Part shown: one piece after another, positions 40,301-54,200 of the stretch
Numbering within the stretch: position 1 is the stretch's first letter
Layout of the letters: each line of letters opens with the position of its first letter
Assembly (NCBI RefSeq): GCF_902362185.1
Contig: NC_044496.1
Location: 51,420,636 to 51,484,635 of the forward strand
DNA: 64,000 nt
Direction of reading: 5' to 3'
Source of the DNA: Chanos chanos
Lineage: Eukaryota > Chordata > Actinopteri > Gonorynchiformes > Chanidae
Made by a program: the position numbers and the translations under genes
The notes under the pieces: generated by a model
What the model was told of the DNA's origin: nothing
The model's input: only the letters and a program-made list of their open reading frames with translations
The model's database searches: none

Positions 40301-43300
40301 GCAGAGTATGACCTGTTTCAAATCAACGAGGTTGATGGTGTGATAACTGTAAAAAAAAACTTTGACCGGGAAGATTTCTCAGATCCAGATAAAATTGTTG
40401 AGCTACAAGTGAAGGTACTCAAAAGACTTTTTATTGCATTGCATCTTTTATTGTGTTGTAAGGTTTTTTTTCCAGATGAGTGTACTATTTTCAAATGATC
40501 TTTCTGTGTTTCAGGCAACTGAGGCTAACCCCAATGTCAACGGAATCCATGCTTCCGCAACAGAAAAAGTACAAATTACTATTGGAGACATCAATGACAA
40601 TGAACCCAAGTTTTACAATTGCGCTGATAGTTCATGCCTAGAAGAGAGCAACTTCAATGGAAACATAGATGAGCACACCTCTGCAGGACTTCCTGTTGCA
40701 GGCCTGCATATTAAAGTGAAAGATACAGACAAGGTTAGGGCTGACTCAATCAATTCTCTATTGTCCTCACCTTTAGCACTTTTAATTGCTTTATGTTTGA
40801 CGCAATGCTGTAAAAATTTAACTTCTCAAGGAAGTAGGAAATGGCTATTAGGAGTATCAGATGCAGTCTTCTTGTTCTTGTTTGAAAAATGTATTTATAT
40901 AATGAATTCAATTCATGGAATTTTATTTCTTACCCTTAGGGTGTAAACAGTCAATTCACACTACTTCTAGAGGGGACAGATAAGGACGCTTTCTCTGTCT
41001 CGCCACTGTCTGCATTATCTGAGAGCTTTGTGCAGATATTAGTCAAAGACTCCAATGCTGTTGATTATGAGAAGAAAAAAACTATGACTGTCCAGGTAAG
41101 AGTGCAAACAGGGAGTTAGGCACAGAGGGAAGCAGATGTGCTTAGATATTGGGGATATTATAAGACGCCAGAATTATCCCAGCTTAGTAAGGATTGGCTT
41201 TGCTTAGATAAGACAGGCAAGCTTACTTAAGATCATTTACTTCTGGAGTGATGACAAGTAATATAGAGAAAACACATCTTGAAATGCTAAAGATTCCTGT
41301 TTGTTATTCTCTATCATTGCAATACCACTTTAATATTACACTGATAGAAAAAGAAAAAAAAACATTGTAGAGTTTGTCTTTATCTTGGGTTGTTTCTGTG
41401 ATAGTATTGTGTGGCGACTGTAATATTCACTTCTTGCACTCTTATGAAAGTCTTTAAAACTGAGATGAGCTGTCGCACTTTGAAACAAGGCCTGATCATA
41501 CCCTACAGGTCATTGCCACAGATGCACAGGACCCTGGGAAACAATCTACAGCCACTGTCACTATTCAAATCAATGACATAAATGACAACAGTCCAGTGTT
41601 TAAGAACGACACCTATAGCTTAGCAGTGGAAGAGCATTGTGCAGATGGAACTGTTCTGGGCGTTATTACAGTATGTTACTATTATTACTACTGCACTATA
41701 TATTACTGTCCATCTGTCTGTGTAACACGTTAAACATATAGACATCTTATTTGTATGTGCTATTTTGTGCTATTTTCTGTTATTTATAATTTTAAATCAT
41801 AGGCAACGGATAAGGATACGATGGACGCCAACAGTATTACCTACAGACTGGTTCCAGACAGCATGTATGTATTTGAGCTTTATGTCTCAAATATCCTGTT
41901 ATTCAATAGCAGCACATTTTGTCGCTTGAATAAGTTTAGGTTTAATACTATTGACCAGGTTTAAGAGTGATTGTGACCTGTAACTAAATGCTCACTTTGC
42001 TTTTCCTTTTCAGACTGCCATATTTTGGTGTTGACCCAAAACATGGAACGATTTCCGTCAATAACGGCAATCTGCTTAACTGGGAGGGCACGAATTCATA
42101 CTCTCCTACTTTGCAAGCCATAGATACGGCTGGCAATATTGGTAGCACAATCCTAGAGATCACAGTGTTGGACATTAATGATCATGCTCCAGAGATTAAC
42201 CGGAACCCATACGAGGTTTTAGTTGGAGAGGGCAGCGATTTGAAGCTTCAGATCCAAGTTAGTAATATGGATTTTCACAATTCAGCAAAGGCTTGAGTAC
42301 TCAAAAATAAAATTGCCTTTTTTTTTTTTTTAATCAAAATACAAATGACTTACTCATTTCCATTTTAGAGTTAAATGACATGCTTACATAAAATCTTATT
42401 TGAAATGATGTGCAGACTGATATAGACTGACTAGCTGATTCTGAATGATGCTGATGTTTCTGCTCTTTTAAGAATTGTATTTATTTGTTTGTTTGTTTAT
42501 TACAGGCTATTGATGGGGATAAACCAGGATCAGCCAACAGCAAACTCCAGTATCGTATTGACAGCAGCGAATATAGTAACATGTTCACTATTGACATAAA
42601 CACGGGTTTGTTGGAGAACAGAGTTCCTTTGGACCGTGAGTCCATCAACCCCTCGCTGAATGGACTGATTAAGCTGAATGTGACTGTCTCTGACATGGGC
42701 ACGCCACCCCTGTCCTCCCAGACTCAAGTCTTTATCACTGTTGAGGTACTGCAAATTTCAGAATCCTCTTATGTAATGGTTGCCATGGATTCGAGTATAG
42801 GAGTATAAATTATAGACCTTATACAAATGGTAATAAGCATTGTGCATCAGTACTTTTAAATACATAGAAATAATTTCTTTCCATGTTTTTCCTTCTCTGT
42901 TTTAGGATGTCAATGACAATGGTCCAGTGTTCGACAGATCCACTTACACTTTTTATGTAAAGGAACGTGAGACAGGTAAGTCGCACTATTATTTGTTGTT
43001 AAGTACTTTGAATTCCATATAAAAGAGTGACACTTTCCTGAGAATTCATTTCAGTTGAACTTTGTATATGATGGCAATATTTTGTTCTTTCATTTTCTCC
43101 TTCAGGCATACCTGTTGGTTCTGTGTTTGCTCGTGACGCAGATCAATTAGACTTCTATAACCGGATTTCCTACCGCATTATCGAGGGCAGTTTTGGGAGC
43201 TTCCTCATCTCTTCAGAGAAATACGAGGATGGCTACAAAGGGAACATCATTGTAGATCCTGAGGTGGAACTTGACTATGAGAGTAACCGTAAGACTTACA

Positions 43301-46300
43301 CTCTCAAAGTGGAGGCCACAGACCTAGGCCAGAAGAAGGATGATGCCATAGTAGAGGTGGTGGTGGTGGATGTGAATGACGAAACGCCTGTTTTCCCCAA
43401 CGGCATCTCCATAACTGTGAAGGAAAACACCACTTTTAGTGGACCTGTGGAACTAATTGAAGGGACTGACCCAGACACTAACCACTCTCTAGTCTATGAG
43501 CTCACGGGCACCGAGTGCCGCTGCAATGGCTCCATTGGGCCCTGTCAGGAAGACTGGCTCATCCTGGAGCCCACTGGTGCCATAAAAACTAACCCAGACA
43601 ATGTGATCGACCACGAAATGTGTGATCAAGTGCTCATGACAGCACGAGTGGTTGACATCTACACAGAGAAGGGACAGAGTAGCAGTGAGGGTACGCTTGT
43701 TTCCATATCCATGTTTTCCTCAAAACGCTACATGTCTGACAGGTGGTGCTAGATATTATCTCTGTGTGGTTTTGCTATTATATATTAGTACAGATGGATT
43801 GGAGTGGATTTAAAAATAAAAGTCTAAGAGTACTTTTTTTATGAGAGCATTTTACTTATATCTTTTCCAGGTGTAGTCACCATCAACATTGAGGACATCA
43901 ATGATAATGCCCCAGAATTCACTGCAGTCATGGATTTTTTTGGTATATTGTTGTAACCATTATTATGTCTTTTTAAGAAATGTGTGAAAACTTAGACCCT
44001 TAGAAATGTAGGTAAACACTAGATAACATGTACAAATTTTTATGATACAGAGATAATATTACATAACAGTTTATGAATAACTAAACCTCATCCTTGGGCC
44101 TGAAAATTTCTCCTCTCTTTTCTCCTTCAGTTGTGGTTTCTGAGAATGTTGAACAGGGTACATCAGTTGCAAGTGTTCGGGTGAGTAGATCATCTCTGGT
44201 TTTGTACTTCTCTAATCAAAGGATTTCTGAACTCGTGTTACAGAAATGCAAACTGCGTTTTTTGTTTGTTTGTTTTTTTGTTGTTTGTTTGTTTTTTTCT
44301 TAATCTGAATAAGACATGTTATTATTGAAATACTTCAAGGTTGCGTGATGAACTAGTGCTACCGTTGTATAAACACACAGGGATTCGTTCATTGCCATCG
44401 AGGTGACTCGTGTTTCACGTGTGCCTGTTTTGTCTGTTTTACATGTCTCTCCGAAGGCCAAAGACAGAGATTCTGCAATGAATGCTAAAATCAAGTTTGA
44501 CGTTTTGTCGGTACAATTTGCTGGGAGTGATGGGTCTCCAGAGCAGAATGTGGGTACGATCTTCCAAGCTGAGAGCAGTGATCAGGCAGATGCACAGGGC
44601 TTCTACAGTGGCATTATAACGTAAGCAAATGTTTTGATCATTGTATCATGTTTCACACTCCCCGTTCATTCTGTTGTTTTTTGTTTTGTTTTGTTTTTTT
44701 TCACAGCTGATTTGGGTCAGCTTTTGAAAATGTAATGAAAAAGGGAATGCAATGATTTTGTGAATAAATGTATTTATGTAAAACATTAAGTTAGTTATGT
44801 AAAGCTGACCTCATGTCGGATCACTGTAGGTCTCGTCAGACTCTGAACAGTGACAAGCGAGGAAAGTACCTGGTGAATGTGGCAGCTACTGACTCTGGTG
44901 GACTTAGAACAACTGATGTATTACAAGTAGGTGTCACTTTAGCACATCAGACTTGTGTGTGTGTATGTGCGTGTGCGTGTGCGTGTGTGTGTGTGTGTGT
45001 TTGTGAGAGTGTGTGTGTGTGTGTTTGTATATAAGAGAGAGAGAGAGACTCAAACTAACAAGCAACCCCTAATTTTTGCTTTTTAATTTGTTTTTGGCAG
45101 GTTTTAACAGTTGACAAGTCCTTCAGAGTTAGCCTTCAATTTGAATCTTCAGTGGAAGACGTCACCAGCAACCTAGACGAAATAAGAGGGCGAGATAATC
45201 TTTCTATATTTCATTGTCATTGTTCATGTTTAACGACTGTGTCACGTAATCTTTATGGGAACAACAGATAAGACCAGTTGACAGGTCCTATGAGTCATAA
45301 TGAGAAATGATGGGCCAGAAAACTTACATTGTAGTTTGACCCATTGCTCACTAATGAGGACAAGCCCATGCAATTTGTTTTGCAGTACAGTCATGATCTC
45401 AGATGTAAAGCTTAGTTTTTGCAAAATAGAGAAAGTTCAAAAATAGGCGAAATTTTTTAATACTTTGATAATGAATGTTTTAAATGAGTTTAAATATATA
45501 AAAATGACTATTAATTTACAATTCCATTCACAGGACTCTCACTGCAGCTACTAAAGCTTCAGTCCACATTGTAAAGGTCTCAGCAGACACATCTTCCCAG
45601 AGGTAGGAACATCATGAACATACACCGTCATGCAATAAGTGCACATCTCTCCACAAAATCCAACATAAAAATATGAATGTTTTATTTTTATTTTCATTTT
45701 TAACCATGCGCATTGTTTTCTGACTTATTCATTAACTCAGTGGCCTGATACTTAAATTAAAAATAAATAAATAAACAAAAAAAATCTGGTGTGGTAATAC
45801 TGTGCAGAAGCAGCAGTGTGATAAAAGAAAGAAAGAAAAAAAAAAAAAAAAGAAAAAGAGAAGAAAATCGAGAACACTGGAAAGAACGATAGCGGTTACT
45901 CCACTTCTCTTTTGATGCTCTTGTTCCACTAGGTGGCATACATACTGTTACACTATAGCAAAACACTGACGGTCAATGTCTGTGTGTGTGCATGGTGTTT
46001 CTTATCTGCATGTGCACCGTGTTTTGAGAATTACGCTAAATTTACAGCATAATAAAGACATTGACTAACAAATGAAAATGGGAAACTAAGGTGTGGGTGG
46101 CGTATCTTTTTCAGGAATCAGCCGGTCACTTATTTAGAGACCTATTTTGTATTCCCCAATGGAACTGCCCTCGATTCTGATGCCGTCTGGAGAATTCTGA
46201 ATCAAAAGGAAGTGTATGAGACTTATGGAAGCGTATTGCGTCAGTATGGTCTCACAACTATTGTAAGTCTGCAAAGGGAACATAACACATCCTTTAGCAC

Positions 46301-46350
46301 TCCTCTGACAACAAAAAGTTTGCTGAACCTCACATATTTTGTATATCTGC

Positions 46351-46412
<62 letters not shown>

Positions 46413-49282
46413 GTGTGTGTGTGTGCGTGTGTGGGTATCATTTATGATTTATCTGAGTAATTTGCTGCATGTTGCTTTTCCTGAAAGGCAATACTGAACC
46501 CCTACTTGTTTTCTGACAGATGACAGGTAATTCTGAGACAGTCCAAGATAGGACTGACTTATTTATTTTGATTGGAGTGGTGGGAGCCCTGGTTATTGTT
46601 CTGGCTGTGACAACCACATCCCTCATTTGCGTTAGAAGGAGGTAAGTGATGATAAAGACATTAAAGTCAGTAATTACTATTTTGATTGAAATGACAAGAC
46701 ACATTTTCAAGATCTGTGTTGGGTGACTTGAGAATAAAGTCTTTCAAATTTGTAAATGGTACAACAGGACAAATTTGCAAATAAATGCTTGGAAATATTA
46801 TAAGTAACTGGCTGACATGTTGGAGACATTTGTGGAAAACTACAGTGGACAGTCAGCATCTTATAGCTTATAGCTTTGTTATCACATGCTTTCTGAAGAT
46901 CACACTTGATGTGAACAAAGATTCCATTCTTTATATGTACTCGTCCCTTTCATCACTATGGCAACATCTTGCTCCTCGTGTTCTATTAGATTGAAAGCAG
47001 ACACTGAATTTGAGGTGAATGGAAATGAAACCTGGTCAGCATTGACATCTCTTTCTTGCTCTTTGAGTTGAGCATTAAGGCTCCACTGTGGCACCATAGG
47101 TCTTTTAAACCTGCTAACAGGTGTAAGTCAGAAAAGGATTGTGGCTATTAGATCTCTTCTCAACACTGGGGTGTGGAAAGCACAGTAACAAACTTCCACA
47201 CTTGTTGTTTTCATACATCCGTTTATTCTGTTTTTGTTCAAACAAACTGATGCTATCTTTCCAGTTACAAGACGAAGCTGAAGGCAGCCAAAGCCATGAA
47301 CTCTGCAAGCATGGTGGCCATAGAGGGTCAGAAGGCTGGTCCTGTTGTGCCTGGCACCAACAAATACACTATGGAGGGGTGAGTCAACGTCCATGGCAGT
47401 GTCCACTGTGTACTACAGCCACATGCTGTGACCAGATTGTGAATTTGAACCATTTTAAATGGAAGGCTTTGCAGTTGGCCGGTACTCCGGCTGTCAGCTT
47501 TCAACAGTACTGTATGTGTCCCTGTATGTATCTTGTAGGGCAAACCCAGTGCTGAATTTGAATATTGACACCAGCACAGACCTTGGCTTTGATGAAGAGA
47601 GCTCTAATCCAGACAAACTGAGGTATGGTAACGGAGCATGTCCTGAATTTTACAGATTGGAAATGACTTTACATTTCGCATTTATTAGTAGTTTTACATT
47701 TGACTTTACATTTGACAATAACTAGGCCTCTAATATTGCTTATTGAACATAAACATAACATGCAGGCATTTGGATGCATATGTTTTCTGTAGTAAACCTT
47801 CCGCTACAGGAACCATGATTTTATGTAAACAGACTGGAAATGAATTGTGATCTCATTGTTGGTTGTTTTAATAGAGCAAAGAACAGGAAGAATTTCCTAC
47901 GAGCATTTGTTGAGAGAAAAAGTCATAGCATCTGTCAAAACCATTTATGGCTTTATTTTCATTGTCTAGATGCCTGTGTTGTTTTCAAATTCTCTGTTTC
48001 TTCAAAGTGTCTAGATATCATTTGTTGTTCATCAGGGAAGTGTTTGTCATCATGCATTATTCAAGCCCAGAGCATAACAGAAATATGTTAATATCTAATT
48101 TAAGAACTATATTACAGCTTTAACTACTGAGTTTTTTTTTTTTAATTCAGCATCTGTTAGCTTTATTCTCATCTTAGATGGCCACATAGAAGAAGATTTT
48201 AAGTTAATTGGCGTCTGGTGAAGAAAAACCTTCAATTTCCAATCATATCAAAACATTTTGAATTCAGCGGTTTTAAAATATTGATAATAGTCGGTTAATG
48301 GCAAATGGATAGTAGAAAGCTCTTCTGTTCTGTGACAGAGATAGATTGCCATCAGTTTCTGGAAAAGCTCCTCGTACTATATAAACATATATTCTGTGGA
48401 CCACACATAGGGTCATGGAGGATTCGAGGCCCATCATGAACATGCCTATTTCATCTTATCAACCCCCCATCATTCCCTTAGTCAGTTAAAATAGATAAGG
48501 AAATCCTGGACCAGAATAAACTGTCAAGTTACTCTTCTTCACCAGTAATTCCACAACGCTTTAGCTGGACAATGTGACTGTAAACAGGACACTTTACGCT
48601 TTACAACACCGTGACCCCTTTGACCACTGTGTCAAAGTCTTCTCAAAGTCATCTTCTCTGCACTGAATGTGTAGATGTATGGTCAATGGAATGCTTGTCT
48701 TTTTTGTTTGTTTGTTTGTTTATTTGAAGCAACTAAGCTAATGGTTCACTGTTAATAGTCTTATAAAGTTCGTTGTGGTTCAGTATGCAAAGAATGATGG
48801 CACGGTGTGAAATACTGATTTCATGTGATATTTACTTTGTTTTTAGTCTTAATTCGCTGGACTACAACATTGATATGACCATGAGTGAGAAAGACACAAT
48901 GCCAATGATGGTAAGGACGCAGCTAGCGGCATAAATAAAATACACAACATGTAGAAACGTTTACTTTACAGAGTAAACACACATTTACACAAATTCAGGG
49001 ATACAGATAACAGTATATCAAGACTTTGGGTTGTATTCTATACAGTATCATAGCACGATCAGCGGTAGAACATGGACGTTTGCTGTGTACTGATTGGTAT
49101 ACCTCTATGTGTGTGTACGTTTGTTTGGGTAGGCCATTGAGGAGGAAGATGAAGAGAATGGGAGCATGCCTCATTACATTGAACCACTAGGAGAGGCGCT
49201 GGCTCAGCGAGGCAAGAAAAAAGGGTCTGAGAGTCCCGTTTTAAGTTTCTCCAACCCCTCTGTGAGCACCACTGACCTGTGA
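37392..49282 (+). CDS. cdhr2: Cadherin-related family member 2 (protocadherin LKC)
   Basis: CDHR2 forms trans-heterophilic links with CDHR5 at the tips of brush-border microvilli and binds harmonin (USH1C), ANKS4B and MYO7B. Thirty coding exons: 37392-37443, 37690-37758, 37884-38038, 38167-38217, 38303-38392, 38988-39077, 39166-39288, 39618-39764, 39956-40031, 40290-40414, 40515-40733, 40940-41095, 41509-41670, 41803-41864, 42014-42257, 42506-42745, 42906-42975, 43106-43690, 43871-43942, 44131-44180, 44457-44620, 44830-44926, 45101-45189, 45534-45602, 46115-46262, 46520-46641, 47265-47378, 47539-47622, 48847-48910, 49133-49282. They give 1312 residues (human 1310). A signal peptide (SSTLLLLVTFFAT) is followed by nine cadherin repeats. 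Linkers include DANDNRP, DINDNEP, DINDNSP, DINDHAP, DVNDNGP, DVNDETP and DINDNAP; the second is the degenerate DVPDLDPQF. Next come a membrane-proximal domain (YFVFPNGTALD), one membrane helix (LFILIGVVGALVIVLAVTTT) and a tail ending STTDL, a class I PDZ ligand. One intron starts with GC. Confidence 0.95.
44953..45027 (+). repeat. TG-rich microsatellite in a cdhr2 intron
   Basis: An imperfect (TG)n / (CGTG)n tract begins 27 bases after the donor at 44926 and is followed by a short GA run. It is intronic. Confidence 0.9.
45190..45191 (+). other. cdhr2: Non-canonical GC splice donor in cdhr2
   Basis: The exon starting at 45101 must end at 45189 (reading AGAGG then GCGAGA) to join the phase-matched acceptor at 45533 and read EIRG-TLTAATKAS, which aligns with human AINAALTQATRTT. 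No GT near this position keeps the frame, so the intron is GC-AG. Confidence 0.75.
46353..46403 (+). repeat. (TA)n microsatellite
   Basis: A pure TA run of about 50 bases followed by a TG run, in the cdhr2 intron between the exons ending at 46262 and starting at 46520. Confidence 0.95.
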
Positions 49283-51279
49283 TCACCAGGGTGTATTCAA
49301 CCATCATCCTTTACAGCCTGGCTTTGACAACCTCTTGTCTTCTCAACAAGAATCATGCAAATGTTTTTGGGTACAAAATCTTGCATTCATATTCCAAAGG
49401 CGATTATCGCACATTACTAATTTGAACTCTCTGTTGATTTGCTATTCCGCTGGCAGGGGCCAGATAAGACACACCATTTGCAATGCTACTTTAAATGCCT
49501 GGTTTTTGTATGACCATATGAAAAAGACCCCCGGTCTGTTTTCACCAATTTTTAAACAATACGATCAAGTTTGGTCTAAAAAGAAAGCCCCAAATGCACT
49601 TTGAAAAGACTTTTTGTTGTGAAAAATAGTGATCTTGGGTAATTGAAAAAAGAAATAATACATCATGTTTTGGTACATGTAAATCACTTTATTTTTTAAA
49701 TGAGAATATAATTACTGTAAATTATTTAAGTACATTTGTGTTTGTTAAATATTTTTATATAACATCTTTTAATGTTTGTATTTTTCCTTTTTTTCTGTGG
49801 AACTCATACTCCCCATAAATTAAATTCATTTCTTTCCATTTCATCAGTCTATCCAAAACTGAATATGTTAGTTTTGCATTTGTAATCCTGCCTTTATAGT
49901 TCTCAGGTTTATGTTGTATAGAAGATGAGCAAAAGAAATGCCAGTCAGGAGTACAGTTCTCAAATATAATTTACTTTCCATGAAATGTAAAAAGTGACAG
50001 CCCTGCCAAAAGTTTTCTGGAACCAACCCACTGAGCATGCTCCATGACTGAAGCATAAAGCTTCAGATTGGATCTGTGTTTGAATGATGTATACTGGATT
50101 GTGTTGGTAGTCAGAGTGTATATATATATAAACATACATCTGACTTTGTCTATATGAGATGTAAATTGATGAATGTATGCTAAGTGCAATCTTTTAATTA
50201 AATCCTGCTCTCCAAATATTTCTCCATGGTTCAAATAAAGATCCAATACGTAAATATATGCTGTTAGGGTGCAATTAATGGTTAAGTCATTCAATTGGGA
50301 AATGGTTCCCTTTAGAACCATTCAAATGGCATGTCTGACCTCATAAACAACGATACTTTCACAAAACATAGTCATTTACAGAAGTAGGGCAGGTAACTAT
50401 GAACACATGAAGAGCAATGGCATTTACGTGATTGTTCGATCAAAATATATTGTGGTTTTACAAAAGGAATACTTAGAAACAAGTTACAAAGCACATCAAT
50501 ACATAAATTCATTCGAGATCTGATAAACTCCAAAACACCTTAAATCAAAGATTATATTTCTGGAGCCTTGTAAACCAGTCATTCATCTCTTATAATTCAT
50601 GCTCATTAAGAATTGTTACTTGTTTATTGTAAAGCAATATTTCTTGGCATGTATGTTTTAATATTTGTTTGACATATTTTGTCCTCCAGTTACTTTTTTA
50701 CTTTCACATCTCTTGCGTTGAAGTTACTGTAAGAAAACAGTGAGAGATTTTTAACTAGGTCACATACCCACAGTAATATTTGTCTGTCCTTTACTTCAGA
50801 CAAACAATGGCAATTCTTGCTGTTAACCTATATTATCATTGATGAAATTATTGACATGACTATAACAAAGTGATGCTGCAAAGGTAAAAGTTTTTTATAC
50901 AACTTGGTAACTTGATTTTTGTGTTCAATCTAAAAAACAAACAAACAAACAAAAAAAAAACAGAAGAAACATACCATTTTGACAGAAGCCACAATACATT
51001 CTATATACTAACACCAGCATGATATTCCTCTGTTCTCAGTCTAGAGTCGTCTTTGTCTCCCAAATAAAGAGCACTTCTTGGTATTTCAACTTCGTTTTAA
51101 CGTGGACAAGCTGTTAAGAGACATGTTGTATGCATTAATGGCCAAGTGTTTTGGCCAAAGGTTTCAGGCCAGTGATGTCAAGCTTAACAAAAGAAAGACT
51201 GTAATTTTTTTAAGAAACAAAGACAAAGTCTATTGTTAGACACACTGTTACACTGACAAAGAAACATATTACTTCAGTA
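49283..51279. other. Convergent 3' region of cdhr2 and gprin1
   Basis: This contains the cdhr2 3' UTR (plus; candidate AATAAA at 50234-50239) and the gprin1 3' UTR (minus; candidate AATAAA at 50628-50623). No coding exon or structured repeat was seen beyond an (AAAC)n-like tract near 50937-50953. Confidence 0.5.
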
Positions 51280-54200
51280 TCACTGATCAGGCTGAGTTCT
51301 GGAACAGCAGCTTGGCTGATGCATGTTCCGAAACATCAAGCGTAGGGGATTCTGTCGACGTCTGGCCCTCTTTGTTTTCTTCTCATCCTTTTTCTTGCTA
51401 GAACCTTTGGTTGAGCCGCTGTGGCTAGATACCGAGGTTGGGGGTGGACTGGACGGAGGGGGGCTTGGTCCATCTGTTGGGTTTGGTGTTGGCGTCGCCA
51501 CAGTTGATGGCTGTTTCCTGTGCTTCTTGACTTGTTTTTCCAGATGCTTCTGAATGGCTGTGCCCAACACCGCTACTTCAACTACAGCCCCATATACCTC
51601 CCATGTCATACCTTTCTCATCCCACCGCACCTCCTGCACTGGTTCCACTGGATCCTCGGACCCACCCTCGGCCTGGGGTTCAGGAAGAACCTCGGGAGCT
51701 GTTGGGACAATGGGGCTCATGGGTGCTGTGGCAACAGAGCGGGACTCTACCTGTAGGGCTACCTGCATCTCGGCATCTTTTTTCTCCAGTTCCATCTTCT
51801 CTGTACTAATGCTACCAAATTTACCAAAGGAGGATGGGAAGAGGAAAGCGGCTGACCCTGTAGGGGGGGTCATTGGGCTAGTGGCCACAGACTGGCTTAC
51901 CACCTCTAGGCTGTACTGAGTTTGAACATGCTGCTGTTTCCCAGGTGACTGACAAAGTCTTTCACTTGAAACTTCCTTGGTCTCTCTTTGCTCTGTGGAA
52001 CTGGAACTCTTCAGACGTGTTTTTGTTTTCATTTGCATCTCAGCATCTTTTGTCTCCACTTGGTTCTTCTCTGTACTAACCCTGCCAAATTTGCCAAAGG
52101 AGGATGGGAAAAGGAATGCGGCTGACCCTGTAGGGGGGGTCATTGGGCTAGTGGCCACAGACTGGCTTACCACCTCTAGGCTGTACTGAGTTTGAACATT
52201 CTGCTGTTTCCCAGGTGACTGACAAATTCTTTCACTTGAAACTTCCTTGGTTTCTCTTTGCTCCGTGGAACTGGAACTCTTCAGACGTGTTTTTGTTTTC
52301 ATTTGCATCTCAGCATCTTTTGTCTCCACTTGGTTCTTCTCTGTACTAACCCTGCCAAATTTGCCAAAGGAGGAAGGGAAAAGGAATGCGGCTGACCCTG
52401 TAGGGGGGGTCATTGGGCTAGTGGCCACAGACTGGCTTACCACCTCTAGGCTGTACTGAGTTTGAACATGCTGCTGTTTCCCAGGTGACTGACAAAGTCT
52501 TTCACTTGAAACTTCCTTGGTTTCTCTTTGCTCTGTGGAACTGGAACTCTTCAGACGTGTTTTTGTTTTCATTTGCATCTCAGCATCTTTTGTCTCCACT
52601 TGGGTCTTCTCTGCACTAACATTACCAAATTTGCCAAAGGAGGATGGGAAAAGGAATGCAGCTGACCCTGTAGGGGGGGTCATTGGGCTAGTGGCCACAG
52701 ACTGGCTTACCACCTCTAGGCTGTACTGAGTTTGAACATTCTGCTGTTTCCCAGGTGACTGACAAAGTCTTTCACTTGAAACTTCCTTGGTTTCTCTTTG
52801 CTCTGTGGAACTGGAACTCTTCAGACGTGTTTTTGTTTTCATTTGCATCTCAGCATCTTTTGTCTCCACTTGGTTCTTCTCTGCACTAACACTGCCAAAT
52901 TTACCAAAGGAGGATGGGAAAAGGAATGCGGCTGACCCTGTAGGGGGGGTCATTGGGCTAGTGGCCACAGACTGGCTTACCACCTCTAGGCTGTACTGAG
53001 TTTGAACATGCTGCTGTTTCCCAGGTGACTGACAAAGTCTTTCACTTGAAACTTCCTTGGTTTCTCTTTGCTCTGTGGAACTGGAACTCTTCAGACGTGT
53101 TTTTGTTTTCATTTGCATCTCAGCATCTTTTGTCTCCACTTGGGTCTTCTCTGCACTAACATTACCAAATTTGCCAAAGGAGGATGGGAAAAGGAATGCG
53201 GCTGACCCTGTAGGGGGGGTCATTGGGCTAGTGGCCACAGACTGGCTTACCACCTCTAGGCTGTACTGAGTTTGAACATGCTGCTGTTTCCCAGGTGACT
53301 GACAAAGTCTTTCACTCAGTACCTCCTTGGTCTCAGAGTCAGAGCTCATTGGGCATGTTTCTGATTTCATTTTTTGTGCGTCATTTGGCTCTTTCTCCTC
53401 AAAGGGATCCCTGTCAGTTTCCTGTGGAGGCTCTGTGCCTGCTTGACTAGTCTCACCTGAACTCACACTGCACACTGTCTCATTCAAGCTAGACTGACAT
53501 GGAGTGTTTACATCAGTAGTTTGTTTGGCATCAGGCGAAACCTTTTCAAGATGCACTCCGTTCTTGTCCACCCCTGCTCTCTCTGTACAATCCTCCCGTG
53601 ACTTATTCTGACTGAGGTCATATCCTGTATTAGAGCTTTGCTCTGAGATACTCGTAATTATGTTGTTTTTTTCCACTTCACTTATTTTAATCAGACTTGC
53701 CACGATGATGGAACCATCTTCTGGAACTGCCTTGCCATCCTCCACAAGTTTTTCAGGCCCACTTGTAGTGATTGTTTCAGGTTTACTGGAAAGCTCAGAA
53801 GACTTCCCTTTTGCTTCTTCTGCCTCTTCTTGTTCTTGTTCTTCTTCTTCTTCTTCTTCTTCTTCCTCAATCTCCAAACTGGAGTCATGACTGGTCACAA
53901 GTATTGTAATTTCCTGACTAATCTCTTGATTGTCATTTTGTCTCACTTCTGGACAAGGCTTTTTAGTAGTAGGCACTTCACCTTGGTTGACAAAGCTTTT
54001 ATCTTCATTCCAAAGCTCAGTCTGATGCTCATCATTCACTGACTCTGGGGAAGAGATTACATCCACCTTTAATGACACTTCCTGCAGGGCTACCGATTTA
54101 AGCTGATCTTGCTCAGCCTTTGGCTCACATACCTCCTGAGTAACTTGGATAGCTATCTGTGGTTGGACTTCTGCCCCCAAGTCCTCTGAAGCCTCAGACA

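Noticed and set aside
51977-53269. Five nearly identical 70-codon open frames on the plus strand at a spacing of 270 bp
   Set aside because: They are antisense shadows of the gprin1 tandem array. Their repetition follows from the DNA repeat, and the coding evidence (family motifs, intact C-terminal domain) is on the minus strand.
51763-53334. CRISPR-like reading of the regular 270-bp repeats
   Set aside because: Units are contiguous, protein-coding and in a vertebrate gene; there are no short repeats with unique spacers.
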